Assembly (NCBI GenBank): GCA_014799685.1
Contig: JAAVHN010000042.1
Coordinates: forward strand, 1-40,199
DNA length: 40,199 bases
DNA from: Subdoligranulum sp.
GTDB taxonomy: Bacteria > Bacillota > Clostridia > Oscillospirales > Ruminococcaceae
Direction: 5' to 3'
Shown here: in pieces, positions 30,266-38,761 of the stretch
Position numbering within the stretch: position 1 is the first letter of the stretch
Layout: each line of letters opens with the position of its first letter
Notes under the pieces: generated by a model
What the model was told of the DNA's origin: nothing
What the model saw: only the letters and a program-made list of their open reading frames with translations
The model's database searches: none
Position numbers and translations under genes: made by a program

Positions 30266-30577
30266 TTACAGCTTGATCTCGATGTCGACGCCGGCGGGGA
30301 GCTGCAGGCTCGTAAGAGCCTCTACCGTCTTATTGGACGGCTTCAGGATGTCGATCAGGCGCTTGTGCGTGCGGTTCTCGAACTGCTCGCGGCTGTCCTT
30401 GTACTTGTGCACAGCGCGCAGGATCGTGACGATCTCCTTGTCGGTGGGCAGGGGGACGGGGCCGGAAACGCGGGCGCCCGTGCGGCGCGCGGTCTCGACG
30501 ATCTTCTCCGCCGCGCTGTCGATGAGGGACGCGTCGTAGCTCTTAAGCCGAATCCTGATTTTCTCCTTGACTGCCAT
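30266..30577 (-). CDS. rpsJ: 30S ribosomal protein S10
   Basis: [39 protein letters not shown]. Confidence 0.98.
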   Translation of the reverse strand: MAVKEKIRIRLKSYDASLIDSAAEKIVETARRTGARVSGPVPLPTDKEIVTILRAVHKYKDSREQFENRTHKRLIDILKPSNKTVEALTSLQLPAGVDIEIKL

Positions 30578-30886
30578 TTGTTTCGCCTCCTATAAAATTC
30601 TGCTTGGACGTCCGTTCCGCATAGCAACGAACCGCCGTTTTCGTTTGCCGGCCGTTCTTTTTGGGGGAACAGCGTCCTGGGACGAACCATTCGATCAATA
30701 CTGAACACTGCGCCGGGTGTTTCACGCCTTTGCATCAGAAAATCCGGTGAACCGCCATGCAGTTCCCCCGGAAACACTTGCAGCAAATGAACGTGGACAT
30801 TGGTTTGCGCGCGCAGAGGCACCGCAAACGTATCCCTTTGCATTCAGTATTCTTTCGCCCGGTTCATGATCGGACATACTCGGCGG

Positions 30887-30907
30887 AAAAACCGGCGCAA
30901 AGCGCCG
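30887..30907 (-). terminator. Candidate attenuator in the S10 operon leader
   Basis: Minus strand CGGCGC TTT GCGCCG G TTTTT, ~65 nt after the predicted start and ~310 nt before rpsJ. Confidence 0.5.
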
Positions 30908-30972
30908 CAACCTCCCGCGTCATCGCATATCGTTGCCCTGCGAAAATGCAGGGCATTCGCAGTCGCCTAATT

Positions 30973-31001
30973 ATAATAACAAAATCTCCCGGGGAATGCA
31001 A
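30973..31001 (-). promoter_or_regulatory. S10 operon promoter TTGCAT-N17-TATTAT
   Basis: Minus strand -35 at 30996-31001, -10 at 30973-30978; phased A-tracts immediately upstream (31005-31048). Confidence 0.55.
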
Positions 31002-31178
31002 GGGTTTTTGAAAAATTTTTTGATTTTTTCGGATTTTTTTCAATTTTTGAAACGGCTGCCGTGCACCCCCAAAAAACAGCCCTGTGCGAATTGGGGATTG
31101 CGCAAAAAACATTTTTGGTATACTATTATATATAGTGTTCCAAAGAGAACGCAAACGAGGATGGAGGGAACGTTCGAG

Positions 31179-32303
31179 ATGAATGCAAAGAAACTGGGCT
31201 TCGGTCTGATGCGCCTGCCGCTGCTGGACGCGGCGGATTCCACGAAGATCGACTACGAGACCGTGAACGGCATGGTGGACGCCTTTTTGAAGGGCGGCTT
31301 TACTTATTTTGATACGGCCGCGCCCTATCATGGCACGTACAGCGAGATTGCGTTCCGGGAATGCGTGGCAAAGCGCTACCCGCGCGACGCCTACACCATC
31401 ACCGACAAGCTCAGCCTGCACATGGTGAGCGGAGCGGACAAGCTGGAAGAATTCTTCGCCGGCCAGTTGGAGCGCTGCGGCGTGGACTACTTTGACATTT
31501 ACCTGCTGCACGCGGTGAGCGGCGACCGCCTCGGGGAGGCCGAGCGCATCGGCGCGTTTGAGTTTATGGCCAAGAAGAAGGCGGAGGGCAAAATCCGTCA
31601 CATCGGCTTTTCGTTCCATGATACGGCCGACGTGCTGGACGACCTGCTGACAAAGCACCCGGAGATGGAGTACGTGCAGCTGCAGCTGAACTACATCGAC
31701 TGGGAGGACAAGGATGTTCAATCGCGCGCCTGCTATGAGGTATGCGCCAGGCACGGCAAGCCTGTCATCGTGATGGAGCCCGTGAAGGGCGGCCTGCTGG
31801 CAAGCGTCGCGCCCGAGGCCGAGGCCGTGCTGCAGGCCGCGGCGCCGCAGGCCTCCATCGCCTCGTGGGCCGTCCGCTTTGCCGCGTCGCTGGAAAACGT
31901 GGTGATGGTGCTCTCCGGCATGAGCACGCCCGAACAGGTGGCTGATAACCTCGCGAGCATGCGCGATTTCCAGCCGCTGACGGTGGCCGAGAGCGAAACG
32001 CTGGACAAGGCGGCGCAGATCGTCAAATCGAAAGAGAGCATCGCCTGCACCGCCTGCCGCTACTGCGTGGCGGGCTGCCCGCAGAACATTGCGATCCCGG
32101 ATTACTTCCGGCTGATGAACCAGCTTTCCAAGTTCGGCGATACGCACATCGGCCACGCCAAGTGGAATTATAACCACACCGTGGGCGAGATGGGCAAGGG
32201 CAAGGCCTCGGCCTGCATCGCGTGCGGCCAGTGCGAGGGCCAGTGCCCGCAGCACCTGCCCATTATTGAGCTGCTGCAGAAGGTGGCCGGGACGCTGGAA
32301 TAA
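31179..32303 (+). CDS. Aldo/keto reductase with C-terminal 4Fe-4S cluster region
   Basis: FGLMRLPLL...YFDTAAPYHGTYSE; CTACRYCVAGCPQNI and CIACGQCEGQCPQHL. Confidence 0.93.
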   Translation: MNAKKLGFGLMRLPLLDAADSTKIDYETVNGMVDAFLKGGFTYFDTAAPYHGTYSEIAFRECVAKRYPRDAYTITDKLSLHMVSGADKLEEFFAGQLERCGVDYFDIYLLHAVSGDRLGEAERIGAFEFMAKKKAEGKIRHIGFSFHDTADVLDDLLTKHPEMEYVQLQLNYIDWEDKDVQSRACYEVCARHGKPVIVMEPVKGGLLASVAPEAEAVLQAAAPQASIASWAVRFAASLENVVMVLSGMSTPEQVADNLASMRDFQPLTVAESETLDKAAQIVKSKESIACTACRYCVAGCPQNIAIPDYFRLMNQLSKFGDTHIGHAKWNYNHTVGEMGKGKASACIACGQCEGQCPQHLPIIELLQKVAGTLE

Positions 32304-32330
32304 GCGACAGGACTGTTTCCGGCAGCCACT

Positions 32331-32618
32331 TCAAAGGTTCGGTGGCAGAACGCATTCCCGAAAAGCGGGAATGCCGCTGTGCAAATCTACGATGCAGCTT
32401 GCATGATAAGGGAATTTTGACATGCTGTCCAACACCAGAACATTTTCCGGCAACGGTGCAGATGCAACATCACCCACGCCGACAAAGCAAAACACGCCGT
32501 TTGGCATTTGACCATAAGCGGAGGCGGCAGAGTCCTTATGCGTTAAAACATAGTCACGCCCCAGTTTGTCAATGCAGGCATTCACACCGATTTTTCGAGC
32601 TGTATCCATGTTTAACAT
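32331..32618 (-). CDS. Small conserved hypothetical protein
   Basis: AAAGGAGG RBS before ATG at 32618; MLNMDTARKIGVNACIDKLGRDYVLTHKDSAASAYGQMPNGVFCFVGVGD... Confidence 0.65.
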   Translation of the reverse strand: MLNMDTARKIGVNACIDKLGRDYVLTHKDSAASAYGQMPNGVFCFVGVGDVASAPLPENVLVLDSMSKFPYHASCIVDLHSGIPAFRECVLPPNL

Positions 32619-32749
32619 GACTGTATGACCTCCTTTAGATGCCAATATCGTCAAACAGATTGGCAGTGAATGTTGTTTCCTGGCCGGTAAGGCCGGAAAT
32701 GAGCTGGCTTTTATCTTGCCCGATTCGCCGTAAAGCATTCCTGTCCTCA

Positions 32750-32852
32750 GGTGATGGAGCACCATCGAAACGATATAATACGGAGCATGCGGGCTATATG
32801 TTCCAAAATCTCCGGATTCATCAATAAAAACGCTCAGTGTCCTCTTTTCCAT
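32750..32852 (-). pseudogene. DUF3800 gene, N-terminal fragment only
   Basis: MEKRTLSVFIDESGDFGTYSPHAPYYIVSMVLHH is a DUF3800 N-terminus, after which homology stops and another coding fragment (frame: ...GQDKSQLISGLTGQETTFTANLFDDIGI*) begins. Confidence 0.65.
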
Positions 32853-32870
32853 ACAAAGGCTCCCGTGGCA

Positions 32871-32962
32871 ATAAAAATGGCGGGGAATGCCCCCGCCGTT
32901 TCGGTGGACCAGGGCCTTTCGGCCAGCCCAAAGAGCGACATCGAATATCGCTCTTTTATTGT
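32871..32962 (-). ncRNA. Structured leader/small RNA upstream of DUF3800 (candidate DUF3800-associated RNA motif)
   Basis: Minus strand promoter TTGACG-N17-TACTAT (32992-32997/32969-32974), stem AAAGAGCGA/TCGCTCTTT, GGCC-GAAA-GGCC hairpin, terminator GGCGGGG...CCCCGCC-ATTTTTAT. Confidence 0.55.
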
Positions 32963-33044
32963 ATTATTATAGTACAATATTTATTCCTATGCGTCAAGTT
33001 CTTTTTCGTCTTTAGATCCTATTTTTATGATTGCATCAGAGACT

Positions 33045-33078
33045 AAAACCCGCCGGGGAAAGATCCCCGGCGGGTTTT
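33045..33078 (-). terminator. Rho-independent terminator of the flagellin gene
   Basis: CCCGCCGGGG/CCCCGGCGGG flanked by AAAA and TTTT. Confidence 0.85.
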
Positions 33079-33130
33079 GGGTATTGCTGGTTCTTCCCTT
33101 GCGGGAAGATGCGCGCGGTTTTGGTTAAGC

Positions 33131-35275
33131 TTATTGCAGCAGCTGGAGCACGCTCTGGGGCTGCTGGTTGGCCTGCGCGAGCATGGCCTGCGCGGACTGC
33201 ACGAGGACGTTCATCTTCGTGTAGTTCATCATTTCCTTGGCCATATCGGTGTCGCGGATGCGGCTGTTCGCGGCAGACAGGTTCTCGGCGGCTACGTCGA
33301 GGTTGTTGATCGTGTGCTCGAGACGGTTCTGCAGGGCGCCCATGCCGGCACGCGTAGTGGAAACCGTGTTGATAGCATCCTTGATCTTGTCGATAGCGTT
33401 GCTGGCGCTAGTCTCGCTCATAATAGACAGTCCGTTGATATCCAAACCGCGAGCGCTCATGTCCGCAACTTTCACAGTCATCTTGTTAAAGCTGTCCGCA
33501 GTATCGCCAATCTGCAGAGTCAAGCCGCTACCGGCAACAACGGGGGCCTTATCGGTGTTTGCCTTTGCCTCGATCGAGATGGTGTCGCCATCTACCGTAA
33601 AGTTCACGTCCTTCAGCGCGGCACCCAAGTTTTTCAGCGTATCCTCAGCGGTATCGCCGATTTTAACAGTACCGTTGGAGCCATCGCCGAACGTATAGGT
33701 GCGGTTATTGACGATCACGGTGTCGCCCTCGAAAAGAGCCGCGTTGTCCTTAATGCTCAGCTTGGTGGTGGCATTGACCGCTTTTGTAGAAAGCGTCACG
33801 GCGTTCAGTAGCTCATTCTTGGTAAAACCGCCAAGCGCATCATTGACATCGGTCTTAGTAGCAGCGGTACCGGCATCAGCCTTGTCGCCATGCTCCTCGA
33901 TCTCAATACCGCCGATATCATCGCTACGGCCGATACTGAACACAAACGTCTTCTCTGCGCCGCCCACAGTCTTTTTGATTTCGGCAGTCGTATACGACAA
34001 CTGCTCCGTTACGCTCTTCAGCAGGTCATCACCGGTAAGCCCATCCACAAGGATGATGTCCTTGGCAGCTCCAACATTATCCGCAAGATTAACGTCGCCG
34101 ACTTCACCCTTTTTGAAGGTAAACACAGTTTCGCCAATCTTTAGGGTATTGCCATCCTTGAGCATATCCTCAGTCAGGGTCATCTTTGCACCGGAGCGAA
34201 TCGTCGCACTGCCGTTGACGGGGTCCTTCAAATTCACAACATGGCAATCAGTACGGCCTGTGACCGCTGCGGTGGCCTTATCAGCATCCTTAGAGACGGT
34301 AGTGATTTTGACATCGCCCGTGGGTGCCCATGCACCTTCACGCGGGTTCGTGTCCATGACAGCCTTTCCTTCGTCATCCAAATACCCGGCATAGGTAAAC
34401 TTGACTGTCGCATCGGTTTTTGCAGCTGTATAAAGCTCATTGCCGATAACAATAGTCTTGTTATCCAGAACGCCAGCAATATCTTCCCCGGCCTTCACAG
34501 TTCCCGCCGCAGCCGCAGTCTTGTTGGTCTCCCAATCCAAATCTTTAATGCTATTATTGTCAGCGGTGTCGACATACTTCGTAATGGCCTTTCCGTCAAC
34601 GGAAAGCGTATTGATCAAAGCATAATCGCCTGCACTAGCAGCGGTACCTTTCGTTGTTGTGACCGTATAGTCCGCAAAGTTGATAATGAACTCCGGAGTT
34701 GTAGCGGTCTGCCCAACTGAAATGTGATTTGCGTCCGTAATGTGCAGAGTGTCGGTGCCGAACTGGCCATTGATGCCATCACCACGCAGCTTCAGTGCCT
34801 TAACGGCATCCGCAGAACTGCCAATGCTCATGGCCGTGGTGTTCAGACCCATGCTGCCATCCAGCAGCTTCGCGCCGTTGAAGTTCGCGCTCTGTGAAAT
34901 ACGGTCAATCTCGTCCAGCAACTGGTTCACTTCGTCCTGCAGCGCCTGGCGCTCAGTAGCGGTGTAGGTGCCGTTGGCGGATTTCGTGGCCAGCTCGACC
35001 ATACGGTTCAGCATGTCATGCACTTCGCCCAGGTTACCCTCAGCCGTCTGAATCAGGCTGATGCCGTCCTGCGCGTTCGCAGACGCGGTTTCAAGGCCGG
35101 TGATCTGCGCCTTCATCTTCTCGCTGATCGCGAGACCGGCGGCGTCATCCCCAGCCCGATTGATGCGGTAACCGGAAGCCAGCTTCTCCAGGCTCTTCGC
35201 TACCGCGCTGTTGTTCAGACCCAGTTGACGATAAGCGTTCAAAGCCATCGTATTGGTTCTTACTACCATACCCAT
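33131..35275 (-). CDS. Flagellin, large (about 714 aa) with long central variable domain
   Basis: N-terminus VVRTNTMALNAYRQLGLNNSAVAKSLEKLASGYRINRAGDDAAGLAISEKMKAQI; C-terminus GALQNRLEHTINNLDVAAENLSAANSRIRDTDMAKEMM...VLQLLQ; RBS GGAGG before ATG 35275. Confidence 0.93.
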   Translation of the reverse strand: MGMVVRTNTMALNAYRQLGLNNSAVAKSLEKLASGYRINRAGDDAAGLAISEKMKAQITGLETASANAQDGISLIQTAEGNLGEVHDMLNRMVELATKSANGTYTATERQALQDEVNQLLDEIDRISQSANFNGAKLLDGSMGLNTTAMSIGSSADAVKALKLRGDGINGQFGTDTLHITDANHISVGQTATTPEFIINFADYTVTTTKGTAASAGDYALINTLSVDGKAITKYVDTADNNSIKDLDWETNKTAAAAGTVKAGEDIAGVLDNKTIVIGNELYTAAKTDATVKFTYAGYLDDEGKAVMDTNPREGAWAPTGDVKITTVSKDADKATAAVTGRTDCHVVNLKDPVNGSATIRSGAKMTLTEDMLKDGNTLKIGETVFTFKKGEVGDVNLADNVGAAKDIILVDGLTGDDLLKSVTEQLSYTTAEIKKTVGGAEKTFVFSIGRSDDIGGIEIEEHGDKADAGTAATKTDVNDALGGFTKNELLNAVTLSTKAVNATTKLSIKDNAALFEGDTVIVNNRTYTFGDGSNGTVKIGDTAEDTLKNLGAALKDVNFTVDGDTISIEAKANTDKAPVVAGSGLTLQIGDTADSFNKMTVKVADMSARGLDINGLSIMSETSASNAIDKIKDAINTVSTTRAGMGALQNRLEHTINNLDVAAENLSAANSRIRDTDMAKEMMNYTKMNVLVQSAQAMLAQANQQPQSVLQLLQ

Positions 35276-35448
35276 AATTGTACCTCCATGTTTTTGCGGC
35301 CTTGGGAGAGCATCCGGCTTCCCTTTAACGGCCATGTTGTAAATATTTGCTTTTGCCAGACCCTCAAAGTACCGCGCGCCAGCCTTTGAGGCACCGGCCA
35401 AAGCCGGTTCATTGTGAAACGCCACATCCGGTGGCCTTTCACTAACTG

Positions 35449-35475
35449 TATTCGGGCGATGGAGGGCGAACTTAA
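35449..35475 (-). promoter_or_regulatory. Weak sigma-28-like promoter candidate for flagellin
   Basis: Minus strand TTAAG...CCGAATA, approximates TAAA-N15-GCCGATA. Confidence 0.3.
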
Positions 35476-35567
35476 CTGTTTTTCACAAAATTTTTCGGAA
35501 AGAGCGGCGCGGGGCGTCCACAGCTGTCCTGCAGATACGGGTTCGCCGTAAAAATCGCGCAAAAATC

Positions 35568-35596
35568 TTGACATTGCTCTTTTTCCTGCATATACT
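35568..35596 (+). promoter_or_regulatory. Sigma-A promoter TTGACA-N17-TATACT for the type III TA locus
   Basis: -35 35568-35573, -10 35591-35596; start expected a few nt before the first ToxI unit. Confidence 0.85.
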
Positions 35597-35603
35597 ATAG
35601 ATG

Positions 35604-35742
35604 TGGGTGTATCTCAGCCCTAAATGAGAAAGTTATTAAGCGGGCTTCTCTTGGCCCTCATGCAAGAAAGTTACGAGTGAGTGTTTCGCTACTCCAAAAG
35701 CGACGAAAAGGCGGGAGCAGGTTCATTTGCTCTCGCCTTTTT
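35604..35742 (+). ncRNA. ToxI-like antitoxin RNA: three 37-nt pseudoknot units
   Basis: Units start at 35612, 35649, 35686. S1 stems TCTCA/TGAGA, TCTTG/CAAGA, TCGCT/AGCGA; S2 stems GCCC/GGGC, CTCAT/GTGAG, CTCC/GGAG. Confidence 0.82.
35710..35742 (+). terminator. Terminator between antitoxin RNA and toxin gene
   Basis: GGCGGGAGCA/TGCTCTCGCC followed by TTTTT, 23 nt before the toxin ATG region. Confidence 0.85.
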
Positions 35743-35760
35743 CTGTAAAGGAGCGTAACC

Positions 35761-36246
35761 ATGGCAAACATCAGGTTGTACGAAATCAGCCCGGCTTATG
35801 TGGATCATTTACAGCCTGCTGCACCGCACCTTTTCCACAATAAGAAGCCCGGCCAACAAAACGAGCGGAAGTATATCGGCATTGTGTTGACAGTTCATGG
35901 CATAGACTATTTTGCGCCGTTGTCGTCATTTAAGGATAAGCACCGCAAAATGTCTGAAGGGCTTGATTTTATCAAGATCAAGGACTATGCCGTTATTAAC
36001 TTGAATAATATGTTTCCAGTGCCTGCTGGTCAATATCGTTATGTGGATATAGCAAAAGAGAAAAACCCAAAATACAAGGCTCTTCTTTTGGCTGAGTACC
36101 GCTACATAAAGTCCATTCAAGAGCGAATCTTGAAAAATGCCGCAACTTTGTATCGGCTGAAAACCGGTGGGAGCATCTCCCCCCTGACAAAGCGATGCAA
36201 CGATTTTACACGGTTGGAAGAACTATGCAGAGAATTCGGGAAATAG
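35761..36246 (+). CDS. Type III toxin-antitoxin system ToxN/AbiQ-like endoribonuclease toxin
   Basis: RKYIGIVLTVHGIDYFAPLSSFKDKHRKM...DFIKIKDYAVINLNNMFPVP...; 161 aa; RBS AAAGGAG; promoter-repeat-terminator architecture upstream. Confidence 0.88.
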   Translation: MANIRLYEISPAYVDHLQPAAPHLFHNKKPGQQNERKYIGIVLTVHGIDYFAPLSSFKDKHRKMSEGLDFIKIKDYAVINLNNMFPVPAGQYRYVDIAKEKNPKYKALLLAEYRYIKSIQERILKNAATLYRLKTGGSISPLTKRCNDFTRLEELCREFGK

Positions 36247-36343
36247 CCTTGTTATGAATAAACCGCAAGGCAACCTCCGGTTGTTTTGTACTGCAGCACA
36301 ATATCACAAAAATCAACAAAACACCGCAAATGAAATAACGCTA

Positions 36344-36393
36344 CCGGCGTGAGGTTCTGCAAAGCATAAACACCTCACGCCGGCTCTTTTTTT
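36344..36393 (+). terminator. Rho-independent terminator downstream of toxin
   Basis: CCGGCGTGAGGT/ACCTCACGCCGG followed by CTCTTTTTTT. Confidence 0.85.
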
Positions 36394-36399
36394 ATTCCG

Positions 36400-37317
36400 T
36401 CAGCGCAGCGCCCGGCGGCCCCGGAACCACGCCAGCAGCTCCCGGTTCGCGGCGATGGATTCCGGCCATTCGGGATCGGTGACGTTGAACACATGGCCCA
36501 GCGTGCGCTCCGGCGACTGGGAAAGATATTCCCGGTATTCGTGCCGGACGCCCTTCGCGTCAAACGTCTCGTGCAGCCGCTTCGCCTCGGCGTACAGCTC
36601 CGGATCGGTGGGCGTTGTCAGCAAAAACACCTCGGGGTATTCGCATTTATCAAGCAGATACGGGATCGAGATATTGTCGATAAACGTCTCGTCCTTTTCC
36701 CGTCCATGCAAAACATTTTTGCGCAAAAACCGGGCCGTGAGGTCGCGGCCGGCCGCGGCGGTGCGCAGTTCCGTCATGGGGCAGCTGGCGGCCACGCCGC
36801 ACAGGCCCGCGGCCAGCGGCTCCACCCCGAAATATTCCTGTAAATAGGGGCTGTTCTGGATGGCCGCGATCAGCAGCGCGTAGTGCCCGCCGCCGCTGTC
36901 GCCGCTGACGCAGATGCCCTTCGGGTCGAACCGCTGCGCCGCGGCGTTTTGCTCGATCCAGTGCAGCGCGCAGAACAGCTCGCGCATCACGTCGATGAAA
37001 TCTGCCTCCGGCTGCAGCGAGTAGTTCACATTCACCACGCGCGCGCCCTCCTGCGCCAGAAAACCGGCCTGCCCCGCGTTGATGAATTTTTCGCAGGAGA
37101 CATAGCCGCCGCCGTGAATCAACAGGATCACGGGCAGCACCTCGTCCGAGCCCCTCGGGCCGTAGATGTCCATCGTGTGGAACGGGCTGCCGTCGCCCAT
37201 ATAGTTCAGATCCTTTTGAACGTCCACGGAATATTGCAGATTTTTGGCCGCGAAATGCGCGCGGTTATCCTTCAGCTGTTTTTTGCGCGTCCAGCGCACG
37301 AGCAGGCCGGGCTTCAT
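36400..37317 (-). CDS. Alpha/beta hydrolase (HSL-type esterase)
   Basis: LLIHGGGYVS and CVSGDSGGGHYAL motifs. Confidence 0.88.
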   Translation of the reverse strand: MKPGLLVRWTRKKQLKDNRAHFAAKNLQYSVDVQKDLNYMGDGSPFHTMDIYGPRGSDEVLPVILLIHGGGYVSCEKFINAGQAGFLAQEGARVVNVNYSLQPEADFIDVMRELFCALHWIEQNAAAQRFDPKGICVSGDSGGGHYALLIAAIQNSPYLQEYFGVEPLAAGLCGVAASCPMTELRTAAAGRDLTARFLRKNVLHGREKDETFIDNISIPYLLDKCEYPEVFLLTTPTDPELYAEAKRLHETFDAKGVRHEYREYLSQSPERTLGHVFNVTDPEWPESIAANRELLAWFRGRRALR

Positions 37318-38672
37318 GCCGCTTCCTCCTCGAGCGCTTTCATGCCCTTTTCAATATTCAGCCCGCTGACGACGAGCAGCATCAGCACGCAGACAATAGC
37401 CGGGATCACCGCATACATAAAGCTCATCATGCTGACGGCGCCCGCCGGCTGGCTGGCCGCGCCGTTGACATAGCCGCCCAGATCGAGCAGCCAGCCCGAG
37501 AGCGCCACGCCGATGCCGCCGCCCAGCTTGATGCCCATCGACGAGCAGCTGAACATCGAGCCGTCCAGATGCACCTTATCCTTTTTGAAGGTGTATTCCG
37601 AGGTTTCGGCAATGACGGCATTCATCGTGCCCAGCATCGGGCTGAGGCCGAGTCCGCGCAGCGCGGTGACCACGAGCATCAGCGGCAGGCTGCCGGTGTA
37701 GCACACGCCGATGAACACCACGCCAAACACCGCGCTGAACAGCACGCCGTACTTGTTCACCTTGTAGATGCCGAATTTTTTCACGAGCGCCGGCGTGAAT
37801 GCAAGCCCGACGATCATCGGCACCATGGATGCAAACGAGAACAGGCCCAGCGCGTCCGGATTGTTCAGTACATAGGTGCAGAAGTAGATACCGACGCCGT
37901 TCGTCACGCCCTGCATGCCGTATTGCAGCAGATAGAACGCCAAAATCAGCAGATAGTAACGGTTCGTGAGCAGGATCTTCAAACTCTGGAAGAACGTGAT
38001 GCCGTCCGAATTTTCTGCCGCGGTTTTTTCATCGGTCTCGATCTCCTTGATCGACAGCACCGACAGCGTATTGAATGCCAGCATAATCACCGTATACAAA
38101 ATCGCCGTCATGCGCCAGCCGGCCGCTCCGCCGCCAAACGCGGTGACAAGCCCTGTGGTGGCCGCGGCAATCACAATGCCGGCCAGCATCGCGAACATAA
38201 AGCGGAACGTGCCCGCCTGCACGCGCTCGTTCGGGTTTTTCGTCATGTATGCGGTGAGGGAGGAATATGCAATGTTGTTTGCGGTGTAAAAGAACGCGTT
38301 CAGCAGCGTGTACACCACAAAGAAATAGGCATACTGCAGCGTCTGGCCCATATTGGGCGTGACGAACAGCAGGATCTCGCACACCGCAAGCGGGAATGCC
38401 GTCCAGAACATCCAGGGCCGCGCCTTGCCCATTCTGGTGTGGGTGCGGTCGATCAGGCGACCGAAGAACACATCGGTGACGCCGTCCAGGCACTTCGTCA
38501 GCAGCATCAGCGTGCCGACAATGCCGGCATTGAGGCCGACCGTATCGGTGAGGTAGATGAGCACAAAGGAGGATACAAAAGTGTACATAAAGTTCGACCC
38601 GAAATCCCCCGCGCCATAGGCAACCTTTTGCCAGCCCTTCAGATAGGTTTTTTCCTGCGATTTTTCCTGCAT
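37314..38672 (-). CDS. GPH-family (glycoside-pentoside-hexuronide:cation symporter) MFS transporter
   Basis: KVAYGAGDFGSNFMYTFVSSFVLIYLTDTVGLNAG...DGVTDVFFGRLIDRTHTRMGKARPWM; 4-nt overlap with the esterase gene. Confidence 0.9.
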   Translation of the reverse strand: MQEKSQEKTYLKGWQKVAYGAGDFGSNFMYTFVSSFVLIYLTDTVGLNAGIVGTLMLLTKCLDGVTDVFFGRLIDRTHTRMGKARPWMFWTAFPLAVCEILLFVTPNMGQTLQYAYFFVVYTLLNAFFYTANNIAYSSLTAYMTKNPNERVQAGTFRFMFAMLAGIVIAAATTGLVTAFGGGAAGWRMTAILYTVIMLAFNTLSVLSIKEIETDEKTAAENSDGITFFQSLKILLTNRYYLLILAFYLLQYGMQGVTNGVGIYFCTYVLNNPDALGLFSFASMVPMIVGLAFTPALVKKFGIYKVNKYGVLFSAVFGVVFIGVCYTGSLPLMLVVTALRGLGLSPMLGTMNAVIAETSEYTFKKDKVHLDGSMFSCSSMGIKLGGGIGVALSGWLLDLGGYVNGAASQPAGAVSMMSFMYAVIPAIVCVLMLLVVSGLNIEKGMKALEEEAA

Positions 38673-38761
38673 ACAGAAACCTCCTCGTTTTTTTCCTGTG
38701 TTTCTCCATGTTTCTCAGCGCCGCCTGCAACCGCCGGACAATGCTGAATGGGGATATATTT

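Noticed and set aside
30864-32255. 463-aa minus-strand ORF antisense to the aldo/keto reductase and across the S10 leader
   Set aside because: Shadow ORF; the plus-strand reductase has clear ferredoxin motifs
35276-35440. CsrA-type regulation of flagellin through hairpins in the 5' UTR
   Set aside because: GGA occurs at the RBS and hairpins exist (CCTCAAAG/CTTTGAGG), but no clear paired CsrA sites; too speculative
35604-35720. The 37-nt repeats as a CRISPR array
   Set aside because: Units are contiguous without spacers, not identical, form pseudoknots and precede a ToxN-like gene; no cas genes
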